NCBI GenBank assembly: GCA_028702975.1
Contig: JAQVNT010000018.1
Span: 1 to 13,525, forward strand
Direction: 5' to 3'
Length of the DNA: 13,525 bases
DNA from: Candidatus Delongbacteria bacterium
Lineage (GTDB): Bacteria; UBA4055
Shown: piece after piece, positions 7,161 through 13,525 of the stretch
Numbering within the stretch: the first letter of the stretch is position 1
How the letters are laid out: each line of letters starts with the position of its first letter
The notes under the pieces: generated by a model
What the model was told of the DNA's origin: nothing
The model's database searches: none
What the model saw: the letters and a program-made list of their open reading frames with translations, nothing else
Made by a program: the position numbers and the translations under genes

Positions 7161-7727
7161 ATGAACAGCGACAGGACAGAAAAGCTAGCGGCGCTGATGG
7201 GAGAAATTCTGGATGCTATCGGAGAGGATAAGAGAAGAGAAGGTCTTACAGACACGCCTAAAAGAGCGGCGAAGGCATTGAGTTTCCTGACTAAAGGTTA
7301 CGAAGAAGATATAGATTCGGTCGTGAACGGAGCCGTGTTCTCAACGGATAATGACGACATGGTGATCGTGAAAAATATCGAACTTTATTCTATGTGCGAA
7401 CATCACCTTCTGCCGTTTATAGGCAAATGTCATGTTGCATATATTCCCAAGGGAAAAGTGATCGGACTTTCCAAGATCGCAAGGATCGTTGATGTATTTT
7501 CCCGTAGGCTTCAGATACAGGAGAATCTTGTCAGGCAGATAGCCGAGACAGTGATGAAATACACTTCGGCGGAAGGTGTCGGCGTTGTTATTGAAGCACA
7601 GCATCTCTGCATGATGATGAGAGGCGTTGAAAAACAGAACTCGGTGATGACAACTTCATGTATGCTGGGCTGTTTCAGGGACGACGGGGCAGCAAGAGCC
7701 GATTTTTTAAGCCTGATAGGGAAATAA
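7161..7727 (+). CDS. folE: GTP cyclohydrolase I (type IA, zinc-dependent)
   Basis: A 188-residue protein when started at 7161; an ATG at 7152 would add three residues but is too close to the Shine-Dalgarno site. FolE converts GTP to 7,8-dihydroneopterin triphosphate, the first step of folate and tetrahydropterin synthesis. The sequence has REGLTDTPKRAAKA near the start and the zinc ligands Cys79 and His82 in the block YSMCEHHLLPFIGKCHVAY, plus Cys150 in EAQHLCMMMRG. It also has GLSKIARIVDVFSRRLQIQE and TTSCMLGCF. The length and all core motifs are those of active FolE. It is the first gene of a compact pterin operon; its stop codon is one base from the next start. Confidence 0.96.
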   Translation: MNSDRTEKLAALMGEILDAIGEDKRREGLTDTPKRAAKALSFLTKGYEEDIDSVVNGAVFSTDNDDMVIVKNIELYSMCEHHLLPFIGKCHVAYIPKGKVIGLSKIARIVDVFSRRLQIQENLVRQIAETVMKYTSAEGVGVVIEAQHLCMMMRGVEKQNSVMTTSCMLGCFRDDGAARADFLSLIGK

Positions 7728-7728
7728 G

Positions 7729-8472
7729 ATGGATAGACCGGCTGAAAAAAAAGCGGCTCTGATTACCGGAGGCGCGAAAAGGATCGGAGCCTCTCTGGCG
7801 CTTAGGCTTGCGGCGGAAGGCTATGACATAGCGCTCCATTACAACAGTTCGGAAGCCGAGGCGATAGACACCGGCGGGAAGATCAGATCGCTGGGCCGGG
7901 AATGCGCTATGTTCAAAGGCGACCTCAAAGATGTTAATTTTATTCAGGAAATGATAAAGGCTGCCTTTGATTCTTTTCCGCATCTGTCCGTTCTGATAAA
8001 TTCGGCATCCTTATTCAGACGCGCGCCTATAAAAGACACTGATCCCGGAATGTTCGACGAACTTATCAGCGTGAACTACCGCGCGCCGTTCTTTCTTACA
8101 AAGGAGTTCGCCAGATTCTGCACCGGAGGGAATATAATTAATATACTGGACACAAAGGTTTCGGCATATCAGAACGTTTACGCGGCGTACATTATTTCGC
8201 GTTCAGCACTTAAAGACCTCACTGCCATGGCGGCTGTTGAATTCGCGCCACGCATACGGGTAAACGGCATCTGCCCCGGAATAGTCCTGCCCGCAGAGAA
8301 CGAGAGCAGCGGGTATGTTGAAAGGCTGGAAGGCAGAAATCTTCTCAAAAGGTCAGGTTCGCCGGAAGATATTGTATCGGCAGCAGTATTCCTTCTTGAA
8401 AACACATTTATTACGGGTCAGACTATTTTCATTGACGGCGGCGAGAATATCAAACAATCGGGTGGATCATGA
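7729..8472 (+). CDS. folM: FolM/PTR1-like pteridine reductase (short-chain dehydrogenase) with altered active site
   Basis: A 247-residue short-chain dehydrogenase. The N-terminal cofactor loop TGGAKRIG (13-20) has the basic residues found in pteridine reductases that use NADPH. NSAS at 91-94 replaces the common NNAG. The catalytic serine position holds Asp141 (in INILDTKVS), followed 13 residues later by Tyr154. This Asp-x12-Tyr spacing matches Leishmania PTR1 and E. coli FolM. The lysine expected four residues after the tyrosine is Arg158 (YIISR). FITGQTIFIDGGENI closes the fold. FolM reduces dihydromonapterin to tetrahydromonapterin and PTR1 also reduces dihydrofolate; the choice here is inferred. 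The reading frame is intact. The stop overlaps the next start as ATGA. Confidence 0.82.
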   Translation: MDRPAEKKAALITGGAKRIGASLALRLAAEGYDIALHYNSSEAEAIDTGGKIRSLGRECAMFKGDLKDVNFIQEMIKAAFDSFPHLSVLINSASLFRRAPIKDTDPGMFDELISVNYRAPFFLTKEFARFCTGGNIINILDTKVSAYQNVYAAYIISRSALKDLTAMAAVEFAPRIRVNGICPGIVLPAENESSGYVERLEGRNLLKRSGSPEDIVSAAVFLLENTFITGQTIFIDGGENIKQSGGS

Positions 8473-8810
8473 AAATAATTGTTAAAGGCATAGAGATACA
8501 GGCCAAGGTGGGAACCCAGGATCATGAAAGAACGAACTGTCAGAAAATTTTTGTGGATATTGAATTCGAATACGACGCCGATAAAGCCGCTGCCTCAGAT
8601 GATCTGCTTCACGCCTACGACTACTCTGAAGTGGTTAAGAAAGTGATCCGGACTGCAAAAGATCACAGGTATTATCTGCTTGAGAGCCTTTCGGAAAGAA
8701 TACTTGACATTTTTAAAAATGATGAAAGAATAAAGTCCGCGCGGGTTGCGGTTAAAAAGCCGTCCGCTTTAAAAAATATTGAATTCGTGGCGGCTGAATC
8801 GAACTTTTAG
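8469..8810 (+). CDS. folB: dihydroneopterin aldolase / dihydroneopterin-triphosphate epimerase family protein
   Basis: A 113-residue protein of FolB/FolX length. Family residues seen are Glu20-Arg21 in GTQDHERTNCQ, Asp51-Tyr52-Ser53 in AYDYSEV, Glu72 in YYLLESLSERILDI, and Lys97 in VKKPSAL, the expected catalytic lysine. FolB cleaves 7,8-dihydroneopterin to 6-hydroxymethyl-dihydropterin and glycolaldehyde; FolX epimerises dihydroneopterin triphosphate to the monapterin form. The KP-x-A motif favours FolB, while the YDADKAAASDD and LLESL segments are also close to my recollection of E. coli FolX. Which activity it has cannot be settled by reading. The start overlaps the stop of the FolM-like gene by four bases, so the two are translationally coupled. 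Confidence 0.85.
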   Translation: MKIIVKGIEIQAKVGTQDHERTNCQKIFVDIEFEYDADKAAASDDLLHAYDYSEVVKKVIRTAKDHRYYLLESLSERILDIFKNDERIKSARVAVKKPSALKNIEFVAAESNF

Positions 8811-8843
8811 ATCCGCCGCTTGTATATTCAAGGTTAAATTTGT

Positions 8844-8871
8844 TTGAAAAGCTTATGAAAAGTGTTATATT
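8844..8871 (+). promoter_or_regulatory. candidate sigma-70 promoter for the barrel protein/metK operon
   Basis: TTGAAA (8844-8849) and TATATT (8866-8871) are 16 bases apart, each one base from the consensus. A strong AGGAGG at 8890-8895 follows, 5 bases before the ATG at 8901. The leader would be only about 20-25 bases long. This is the best promoter in the window and marks the start of a new transcription unit after folB. Confidence 0.65.
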
Positions 8872-8900
8872 TGTAAACTGAAAAATTTTAGGAGGCTGAA

Positions 8901-9539
8901 ATGAAAAAAATGATAGCAATAATGATAGTAACTGCCGCATTCGGACTGTTCGCTCAGAAGAATATGGGAGCTATAAAAGCGGGGATGTTCTTTCCCCAGG
9001 CCTGCGACGGAGGTTTTGACCTCGGATTCGAGTACGGATACCATATTGATACAAATCTCGATGTGGGATTAAGTCTGGACTGGTTCAAAAAGGACTATGA
9101 AGACAAAGCTGCGAAAGGTGAGTACGAGGATATTCCGGGGCTTACTGCAGACCAGGTAGCGAAACTCAGCGAAACGATAATTTATGATTTTCCCTTAATG
9201 GTATCAGTTACCGCGAAATTCCCGATAAACAACAAGATGAAATGGTTTGCTACCGGAGGGCTGGGCGCAGAAATGCTCTATGCCTCATATAATTCTTATG
9301 ATAGCGACGAGATAGATGAAAAATCCGAGTTGGCTTTCGATTTTAACTGGAGGCTCGGCGGAGGGATCATGTACAATCTGGGAGCAAGATCGGAAATATT
9401 CGGTGAGCTGGCTTACCATTACTCGAAGCCAAGCTATGAATACGAAGACGAGATAGGCGGAGTGGATTACACTCTGGAAAGAGAATACGATATGAGCGGA
9501 ATCCTATCTAGGGTCGGTGTAAGGTTCTTTATAAAATAA
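8901..9539 (+). CDS. outer-membrane beta-barrel protein (OmpA/OprF-barrel-like), function unknown
   Basis: A 212-residue protein. A signal peptide (MKKMIAIMIVTAAFGLFAQ) is followed by alternating hydrophobic strands and acidic, tyrosine-rich loops, for example GGFDLGFEYGYHIDTNLDVGLSLDW, WFATGGLGAEMLYASY, FDFNWRLGGGIMYNLG, IFGELAYHYSKP and the last strand ILSRVGVRFFIK. This pattern suggests an eight- to ten-stranded barrel in the outer membrane. No peptidoglycan-binding domain is attached. It has its own promoter and the best ribosome binding site in the window, so it may be well expressed. The family could not be named; structural-role porin-like proteins and adhesin barrels look alike at this level. 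Its stop is 29 bases before metK. Confidence 0.75.
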   Translation: MKKMIAIMIVTAAFGLFAQKNMGAIKAGMFFPQACDGGFDLGFEYGYHIDTNLDVGLSLDWFKKDYEDKAAKGEYEDIPGLTADQVAKLSETIIYDFPLMVSVTAKFPINNKMKWFATGGLGAEMLYASYNSYDSDEIDEKSELAFDFNWRLGGGIMYNLGARSEIFGELAYHYSKPSYEYEDEIGGVDYTLEREYDMSGILSRVGVRFFIK

Positions 9540-9568
9540 TATGCTTAATTTAAATCAGGGAACAACAA

Positions 9569-10735
9569 ATGAAATACGGTAATTTTTTATTTTCAAGCGA
9601 ATCGGTAACGGAAGGTCATCCCGATAAAATAGCTGATCAGATATCGGATTCGATCCTCGATGCCGCGCTTAAAGACGACCCGAAGAGCAGGGTCGCTATC
9701 GAAACTTTCGTCACTACGGGTCTTGTGGTGGTCGGCGGAGAAATGACGACAAATACATATATTGACATTCCGGCTACGGTCAGGAACACAGTCAAAGAGA
9801 TCGGTTACGACCATTCATCAAAGGGTTTTGATTACAATACATGCGGCGTCATTTCGACTATAGACCAGCAGAGCGGCGATATCGCGATGGGTGTTGACAG
9901 GGAAGGGGCGGGCGACCAGGGAATGATGTTCGGTTTTGCATGCGATGAAACGCCGGAACTGATGCCTCTGCCTATAACTCTTGCTCATCTGCTGACTCGC
10001 AGGCTAACTGAATGCAGGAAGAGCGGACTTATTGATTTCTTGAGACCGGACGGGAAGTCCCAGGTTACAATAAATTATAAGAACTGGGTACCCGATTCGA
10101 TCGACACAGTTGTAGTTTCAAGTCAGCACGCGCCTCTTTTCGGCAGCAGCAGTCCTACTCCGGCCCAGCTTAAAAAGGAACATGCGGCGATCGAAAAAGA
10201 AATTCTTGAAAAAGTCATAAAACCCACGCTGCCTGAAAAGCTCGTGAAAGGCAAATTCATCACTCATATAAATCCGACCGGAAGATTTGTGACGGGCGGA
10301 CCGATGGGCGACAGCGGACTTACCGGAAGGAAGATCATAGTTGATACCTATGGCGGATACGCAAGGCACGGCGGAGGAGCATTCAGCGGAAAAGACTCCA
10401 CAAAGGTGGACAGGTCTGCTGCGTATATGGCGAGGTATATAGCAAAGAACCTTGTGGCCGCCGGATTCGCACAGAAACTCGAGATACAGCTCGCTTACGC
10501 GATCGGTGTAGTAGAACCTGTATCGATCATGGCTGAAACATTCAGGACGGGAAAGATCTCCGGAGAAGAGATAGTTAAACTTATAAGGAAACATTTCGAT
10601 CTTACACCTTCAGGAATTATAAAGAAACTCGGTCTCCGTAAGCCTGTTTTCAAAGCTACGGCGGCATACGGTCATTTTGGAAGAAAAGAATTTTCCTGGG
10701 AAAAACTTGATATGGTAAATAAACTTCACTCTTAG
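9569..10735 (+). CDS. metK: S-adenosylmethionine synthetase
   Basis: A 388-residue enzyme of normal length. It makes S-adenosylmethionine from methionine and ATP in the cytoplasm. Motifs in order: ESVTEGHPDKIADQISDSILDA at the N-terminus, with His17 and Asp19 as the expected catalytic and metal residues; GEMTT; GACDETPELMPLP-like block reading FACDETPELMPLPI; GRFVTGGPMGDSGLTGRKIIVDTYGG; and the phosphate-binding GGGAFSGKDSTKVDRSAAY. AGGGA at 9557-9561 precedes the ATG by 7 bases. The 29-base gap upstream has no room for a SAM riboswitch, so regulation probably comes from the promoter before the barrel gene. Nothing unusual is seen in the coding sequence. Confidence 0.98.
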   Translation: MKYGNFLFSSESVTEGHPDKIADQISDSILDAALKDDPKSRVAIETFVTTGLVVVGGEMTTNTYIDIPATVRNTVKEIGYDHSSKGFDYNTCGVISTIDQQSGDIAMGVDREGAGDQGMMFGFACDETPELMPLPITLAHLLTRRLTECRKSGLIDFLRPDGKSQVTINYKNWVPDSIDTVVVSSQHAPLFGSSSPTPAQLKKEHAAIEKEILEKVIKPTLPEKLVKGKFITHINPTGRFVTGGPMGDSGLTGRKIIVDTYGGYARHGGGAFSGKDSTKVDRSAAYMARYIAKNLVAAGFAQKLEIQLAYAIGVVEPVSIMAETFRTGKISGEEIVKLIRKHFDLTPSGIIKKLGLRKPVFKATAAYGHFGRKEFSWEKLDMVNKLHS

Positions 10736-10743
10736 AGGTATAA

Positions 10744-11286
10744 ATGAGATCTCTGACGGGACTTATAATTATTCTGATGTTTTCAACCGTTCTTCCAGGA
10801 GAATTTGATCTTTTTGAAGAAAGGCGTGAAGTCGATGAATCTGTTTTCAGAGATCACCGGTCAAATAAACTGTCGGTCTCATATGTTCTTTTTCCGAACG
10901 ATCTGAAGAACGGATCTGTGGAATATGCTCATTATCTCGGCAAAAAGGCAGGTTTCTTTATTGAAGGCGCGTATTCAGAATCGGGCAGTTCTTTCAAAGA
11001 AAAAGCGGATATCTCTGCAGGTCTTGCTTACAGGTTTACAAAAAGGGCCAGAACATGGATCTTTACGGGCGGGATCGGATTTTCTGCAAACGACGATGTT
11101 AAGGATTATTATAATGTTTCAAAAGGGTTCAGGCTTAATCATCTTGCAGGAAGATTTAACGCCGAGTATGTTTTCCCATTTGATCTGGGAGTGTATTATT
11201 CAATGAAAGCCAGGATGCCTCTGGAGTTCGATCTGGATGAGGATGAAAGCCCGATGCATTCGATAGGTATAATTTATCAATTCTGA
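10744..11286 (+). CDS. secreted outer-membrane beta-barrel protein, function unknown
   Basis: A 180-residue protein. A hydrophobic leader (MRSLTGLIIILMFSTVLPG) is followed by a charged stretch and then repeated amphipathic strands: KLSVSYVLFP, GSVEYAHYLGKKAGFFIEGAYSE, ADISAGLAYRF, TWIFTGGIGFSAN, AGRFNAEYVFPFDLGVYYSMKA and finally HSIGIIYQF. The C-terminal phenylalanine in a Y-x-F strand is the usual outer-membrane insertion signal. A small barrel of about eight strands is likely. It starts 9 bases after the metK stop with AGAGG just upstream, so it is probably in the same transcript. It does not obviously match the first barrel protein and was not assigned to a family. Confidence 0.7.
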   Translation: MRSLTGLIIILMFSTVLPGEFDLFEERREVDESVFRDHRSNKLSVSYVLFPNDLKNGSVEYAHYLGKKAGFFIEGAYSESGSSFKEKADISAGLAYRFTKRARTWIFTGGIGFSANDDVKDYYNVSKGFRLNHLAGRFNAEYVFPFDLGVYYSMKARMPLEFDLDEDESPMHSIGIIYQF

Positions 11287-11298
11287 GACATTTGTCGC

Positions 11299-12777
11299 AT
11301 GAGATATTTTGTAGCACTTGTAGTAACTCTTCTGCTTTCCGTTCTTTATGTTCTCATGAAAGACAGGGTGACAAATGAATACTCCGGTCCGGTTCTTAAT
11401 TTTTTTGATGAGGGCTCGACTTTAGAGATACTTCCTGATAAGAGTCTTAGTAAAAAAGAAAGAGTGATCATTTTTGATATTACCGGCCTTGACTTAAAAA
11501 AAATATCCGACAGCCTTGAATCATCTTTTATAAGCAGAATTATGGCACGGTCTGTCAATTTCACATCGTCATACAATCTTTCGCCGGACAGGAATGTTTC
11601 TCTCTGGAGCTTTTTTGAGTGCCAGCCGCCGTATAAACTTTACAGGGAAGAAGGGTCGTATTACGATCTCAAGTCGCTGATCAGAAAAGACCTCAGGAAC
11701 AGCTCGATGATAAAAGAATTCGGCGAAGCGGGATATTTAACGAAAGGCTTCTTTAAGGACTCTGTTCTGAATGAAAACTGCGGTAGATATTTTATGTCAT
11801 CTGAAGTTTTGCGGTCTCTTGAAAAAATTATTGAAGAATTATACCGATCAGTAAATCTGGATACGGAGGATAAAGCTCTCTATTTTGCCGATCTTTCCGG
11901 TCAGAGAGAAGACGAATTCTATATCAAAAAAATAAACGACATTATAGACAAGTTCTATTCAAGAATTACAGAAAGGTCCGGACTGAAATTGAAGATCATG
12001 CTGATATCTACAGACCAGCCGGTTCCTCTTTCAAAGACGGTTTCTGTTTTTTACGGATTTAATACTGAACCTTATAGCGATAATTTGAATGTAGCTATAA
12101 CAGACATGTCGAGAACTTTAATGAATCTGTGCGGGATCAGACCAAAAAACTATTTCGCCGGTTTCGATATTGATTTTGATGAGGGCTCACAGGAAAGAGA
12201 TTATTTTGCAGGAAGTTACAGAGATACCCTTCTTATGTTCAACGATTCGATCTTGTATAAGAAATACATGCATTCGCCTGAATACGCCGTAATAGATAAG
12301 CTTACGGGGAAAGACATTACTGATGAGCATATCGGAATCAATGAAAAACTTGAAGATCTTATTCCGAGATATTTCGGGGGCGATTATGTTAAATTTATAG
12401 TGCTGAATAATGCTACTTCCCAAAACAAAAATTTCAGGATAGAGATAAGATCGAAAATGAGATTCGAAGAATACGGGAGTCTGGAAAATTATTACATTCA
12501 GAAAAGCAGAAATTACAGATATTCAAAAATAATTTCGAGAGAGCTTGAACCGGGAATGGCCGATACTTTGAAAATCTATTACGCGGGACTTTATCAGGAT
12601 TTTCAGTACACTTTCAACGATAAATACAGGCTGTCATACGGAGCTTTGGGAATAAATGCGGGAGAGGTGAATAAATTCACCGAGAACTCTTATTACGGCA
12701 TGGTCGTCGAAAGGGAAAATGTAGATCCGGTCACAAATTCTGACATTATGATCTTCAACCGCAGGATTAATTATTAA
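11299..12777 (+). CDS. membrane-anchored alkaline-phosphatase/sulfatase-fold protein lacking catalytic residues
   Basis: A 492-residue protein of uncertain function. One N-terminal transmembrane helix (about 3-20) would place the rest in the periplasm. The body follows the sulfatase/phosphoethanolamine-transferase order: VIIFDITGLD (56-65, fits the first metal-binding strand), RSVNFTSSYNLSPDRNVSLWSFFECQPP (fits the FtnaYs-x-P-T-xxSl-tGl-P block), IKEFGEAGYLTKGFF (fits LkeaGYkT), ALYFADLSGQ, IMLISTDQP (233-241, fits the iv-SDHG strand) and TDMSRTLMNLCGI (268-280, fits DiaPTLlxlaGi). The His of DHG is Gln240, and no Cys, Ser or Thr sits clearly at the nucleophile position (Asp97-Arg98-Asn99). 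The fold assignment is inferred from this colinear pattern. There is no good Shine-Dalgarno site; coupling to the barrel gene 12 bases upstream is likely. Confidence 0.6.
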   Translation: MRYFVALVVTLLLSVLYVLMKDRVTNEYSGPVLNFFDEGSTLEILPDKSLSKKERVIIFDITGLDLKKISDSLESSFISRIMARSVNFTSSYNLSPDRNVSLWSFFECQPPYKLYREEGSYYDLKSLIRKDLRNSSMIKEFGEAGYLTKGFFKDSVLNENCGRYFMSSEVLRSLEKIIEELYRSVNLDTEDKALYFADLSGQREDEFYIKKINDIIDKFYSRITERSGLKLKIMLISTDQPVPLSKTVSVFYGFNTEPYSDNLNVAITDMSRTLMNLCGIRPKNYFAGFDIDFDEGSQERDYFAGSYRDTLLMFNDSILYKKYMHSPEYAVIDKLTGKDITDEHIGINEKLEDLIPRYFGGDYVKFIVLNNATSQNKNFRIEIRSKMRFEEYGSLENYYIQKSRNYRYSKIISRELEPGMADTLKIYYAGLYQDFQYTFNDKYRLSYGALGINAGEVNKFTENSYYGMVVERENVDPVTNSDIMIFNRRINY

Positions 12778-12779
12778 TG

Positions 12780-12808
12780 TTGCCAAGTGATAAAAATTTA
12801 GTTATTTT
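12780..12808 (+). promoter_or_regulatory. weak candidate promoter before the final gene
   Basis: TTGCCA (12780-12785) and TATTTT (12803-12808) are 17 bases apart, in an AT-rich 88-base gap that follows the previous stop codon directly. The -10 element is poor. No terminator hairpin was seen in the gap, so read-through from the upstream operon is also possible. Confidence 0.35.
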
Positions 12809-12865
12809 AGCTTTTGAATTATTTTAACGGATCGCCAAGAATAAATTTAGATAGGGGATTTGAGG

Positions 12866-13525
12866 ATGAAAAAGATCGTAGTAATATGCCTGGCGGCGAT
12901 GGCGATGTTTATCACATTGAGCGCGGCAATGGAGGAATACGACAGGAAGTCTATTTCGGTATTCAGGATGAGCGTAGCGCCCGAGGCGGTAGTGATGGCT
13001 ACTCAGCAGGATGTTGATCTTGTTTACAAGATGCTTTTTGACAAATTCGTCGGTATGGGAAGGTTCGACTACAACCCTATTCCGGCGGGGGTGACTGATC
13101 CACAACAGCTGTTCTCAATCGTAAAGGAATATTCGGCTACAAAAATCGAAGAAAGGGCCGCTAAGCAGTGGGATATAAAGAACGAATACTACGGGTCGAA
13201 TTTCGTGACAGGCGAGAACGTGGACAAGATTCTTAACGGAGCTTACATTTTCTTCCCCACGCTGGAAACTTTCGTGATCACAAAGAAAAAGGACAGCGAC
13301 AATTTTACCGCAAGCATGAAAGTCAGGATGGACATTTATTCCGCAGCCAATTCAGGCACGGCTGATGCGCCGGTTTGGGATGCTCAGCTTGTAGCTACCG
13401 TCAGCGCTGTAGGATCCAATGCTCTAGGTGCGCTTTTTGACATCAATCTTTCAGGTAAAAAGAAAGACATGAGAACTGAAGCTGTCAAATCGGCGACCAA
13501 CGGCATGCTCATGTTCATGGAGAAA
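12866..13525 (+). CDS. secreted protein of unknown function, 3' end outside window
   Basis: An open frame of 220 codons without a stop that runs off the right edge. The start at 12866 is preceded by AGGGGA (12853-12858) at a 7-base distance. Residues 1-21 form a signal peptide (MKKIVVICLAAMAMFITLSAA). The mature part has a helical, Asp/Tyr-containing segment (DVDLVYKMLFDKFVGMGRFDYNPIP written across about 48-72), a Lys/Glu-rich helix, a strand-rich middle (AYIFFPTLETFVITKKKD, ASMKVRMDIYSAA) and an alanine-rich region near the cut. The pattern of a helix ending in mGRFdy followed by beta strands vaguely recalls CsgG- or FlgT-like periplasmic proteins, but this is too weak for an assignment. 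No lipobox was seen; the Cys at position 8 is inside the signal peptide. Confidence 0.8.
   Translation, partial: MKKIVVICLAAMAMFITLSAAMEEYDRKSISVFRMSVAPEAVVMATQQDVDLVYKMLFDKFVGMGRFDYNPIPAGVTDPQQLFSIVKEYSATKIEERAAKQWDIKNEYYGSNFVTGENVDKILNGAYIFFPTLETFVITKKKDSDNFTASMKVRMDIYSAANSGTADAPVWDAQLVATVSAVGSNALGALFDINLSGKKKDMRTEAVKSATNGMLMFMEK

Noticed and set aside
8789..8817. GGCGG/CCGCC inverted repeat across the end of folB as a terminator
   Set aside because: The stem is only 5 bases with a 19-base loop and no T-tract follows; this is likely chance.
9540..9568. Possible SAM riboswitch before metK
   Set aside because: The gap is only 29 bases, too short for any known SAM riboswitch, and no hairpin is visible.
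10118..10594. Minus-strand open frame of 158 codons inside metK
   Set aside because: It is an antisense shadow of a highly conserved gene; the translation resembles no protein family and has no start signals.
11287..11296. Palindrome-like GACA-TT-TGTC in the gap before the sulfatase-like gene
   Set aside because: A 4-base arm is expected by chance and the site lies in a 12-base intra-operon gap.
12814..13017. Plus-strand open frame of 67 codons overlapping the last gene
   Set aside because: It is out of frame with the signal-peptide-bearing gene starting at 12866 and has low-complexity Gly/Asp composition without a good ribosome binding site.

Overview
The window looks like ordinary chromosomal DNA from a Gram-negative (diderm), probably anaerobic or fermentative bacterium of moderate GC. 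The evidence is a lipid A kinase (LpxK), two likely outer-membrane beta-barrel proteins, several signal peptides, and a sodium-pumping biotin-dependent decarboxylase. HPr kinase next to a mannose-type EIIA protein, Shine-Dalgarno sites of the AGGAG type and many uncharacterised envelope proteins would fit an uncultured lineage of the FCB group (Cloacimonadota, Delongbacteria or Fibrobacterota-like). That placement is a guess and was not tested by any search. No RNA genes, insertion sequences, CRISPR arrays, integrases or phage genes were seen.

Layout. (1) Positions 1-2617, plus strand: the end of a Na+-translocating methylmalonyl-CoA decarboxylase operon. It holds the C-terminus of the carboxyltransferase, an OadG-type anchor subunit, the biotin carrier, and the membrane Na+ pump. 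(2) Positions 2622-7014, minus strand: a tight five-gene operon reading leftward from hprK: HPr kinase, EIIA-Man domain, DUF3108-like secreted protein, LpxK, and a GlcF/HdrB-type iron-sulfur protein. It converges on the decarboxylase operon with only 4 bases between the stop codons. (3) Positions 7015-7160: an AT-rich divergent promoter region. (4) Positions 7161-8810, plus strand: folE, a folM-like pteridine reductase and folB/folX, with overlapping or abutting ends. (5) Positions 8844-12777, plus strand: its own promoter, then a beta-barrel protein, metK, a second beta-barrel protein and a large membrane-anchored protein that looks like a sulfatase-fold pseudoenzyme. (6) Positions 12866-13525: the start of a secreted protein that runs off the window.

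How the genes work together. The decarboxylase converts methylmalonyl-CoA to propionyl-CoA and stores the energy as a Na+ gradient, as in propionate- or succinate-fermenting bacteria. The hprK cluster couples a regulatory PTS-type phosphorelay to envelope construction. The fol cluster makes reduced pterins from GTP. It contains no folK or folP, so tetrahydromonapterin-type cofactor synthesis is as plausible as folate synthesis. The metK region joins a housekeeping enzyme to envelope proteins of unknown role.

The most interesting observations are the degenerate alkaline-phosphatase/sulfatase-fold protein at 11299-12777, the arginine in place of the catalytic lysine in the FolM-like reductase, and the link between the PTS phosphorelay and lipid A genes. 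None of these proves a new system; most of the window is recognisable housekeeping metabolism.
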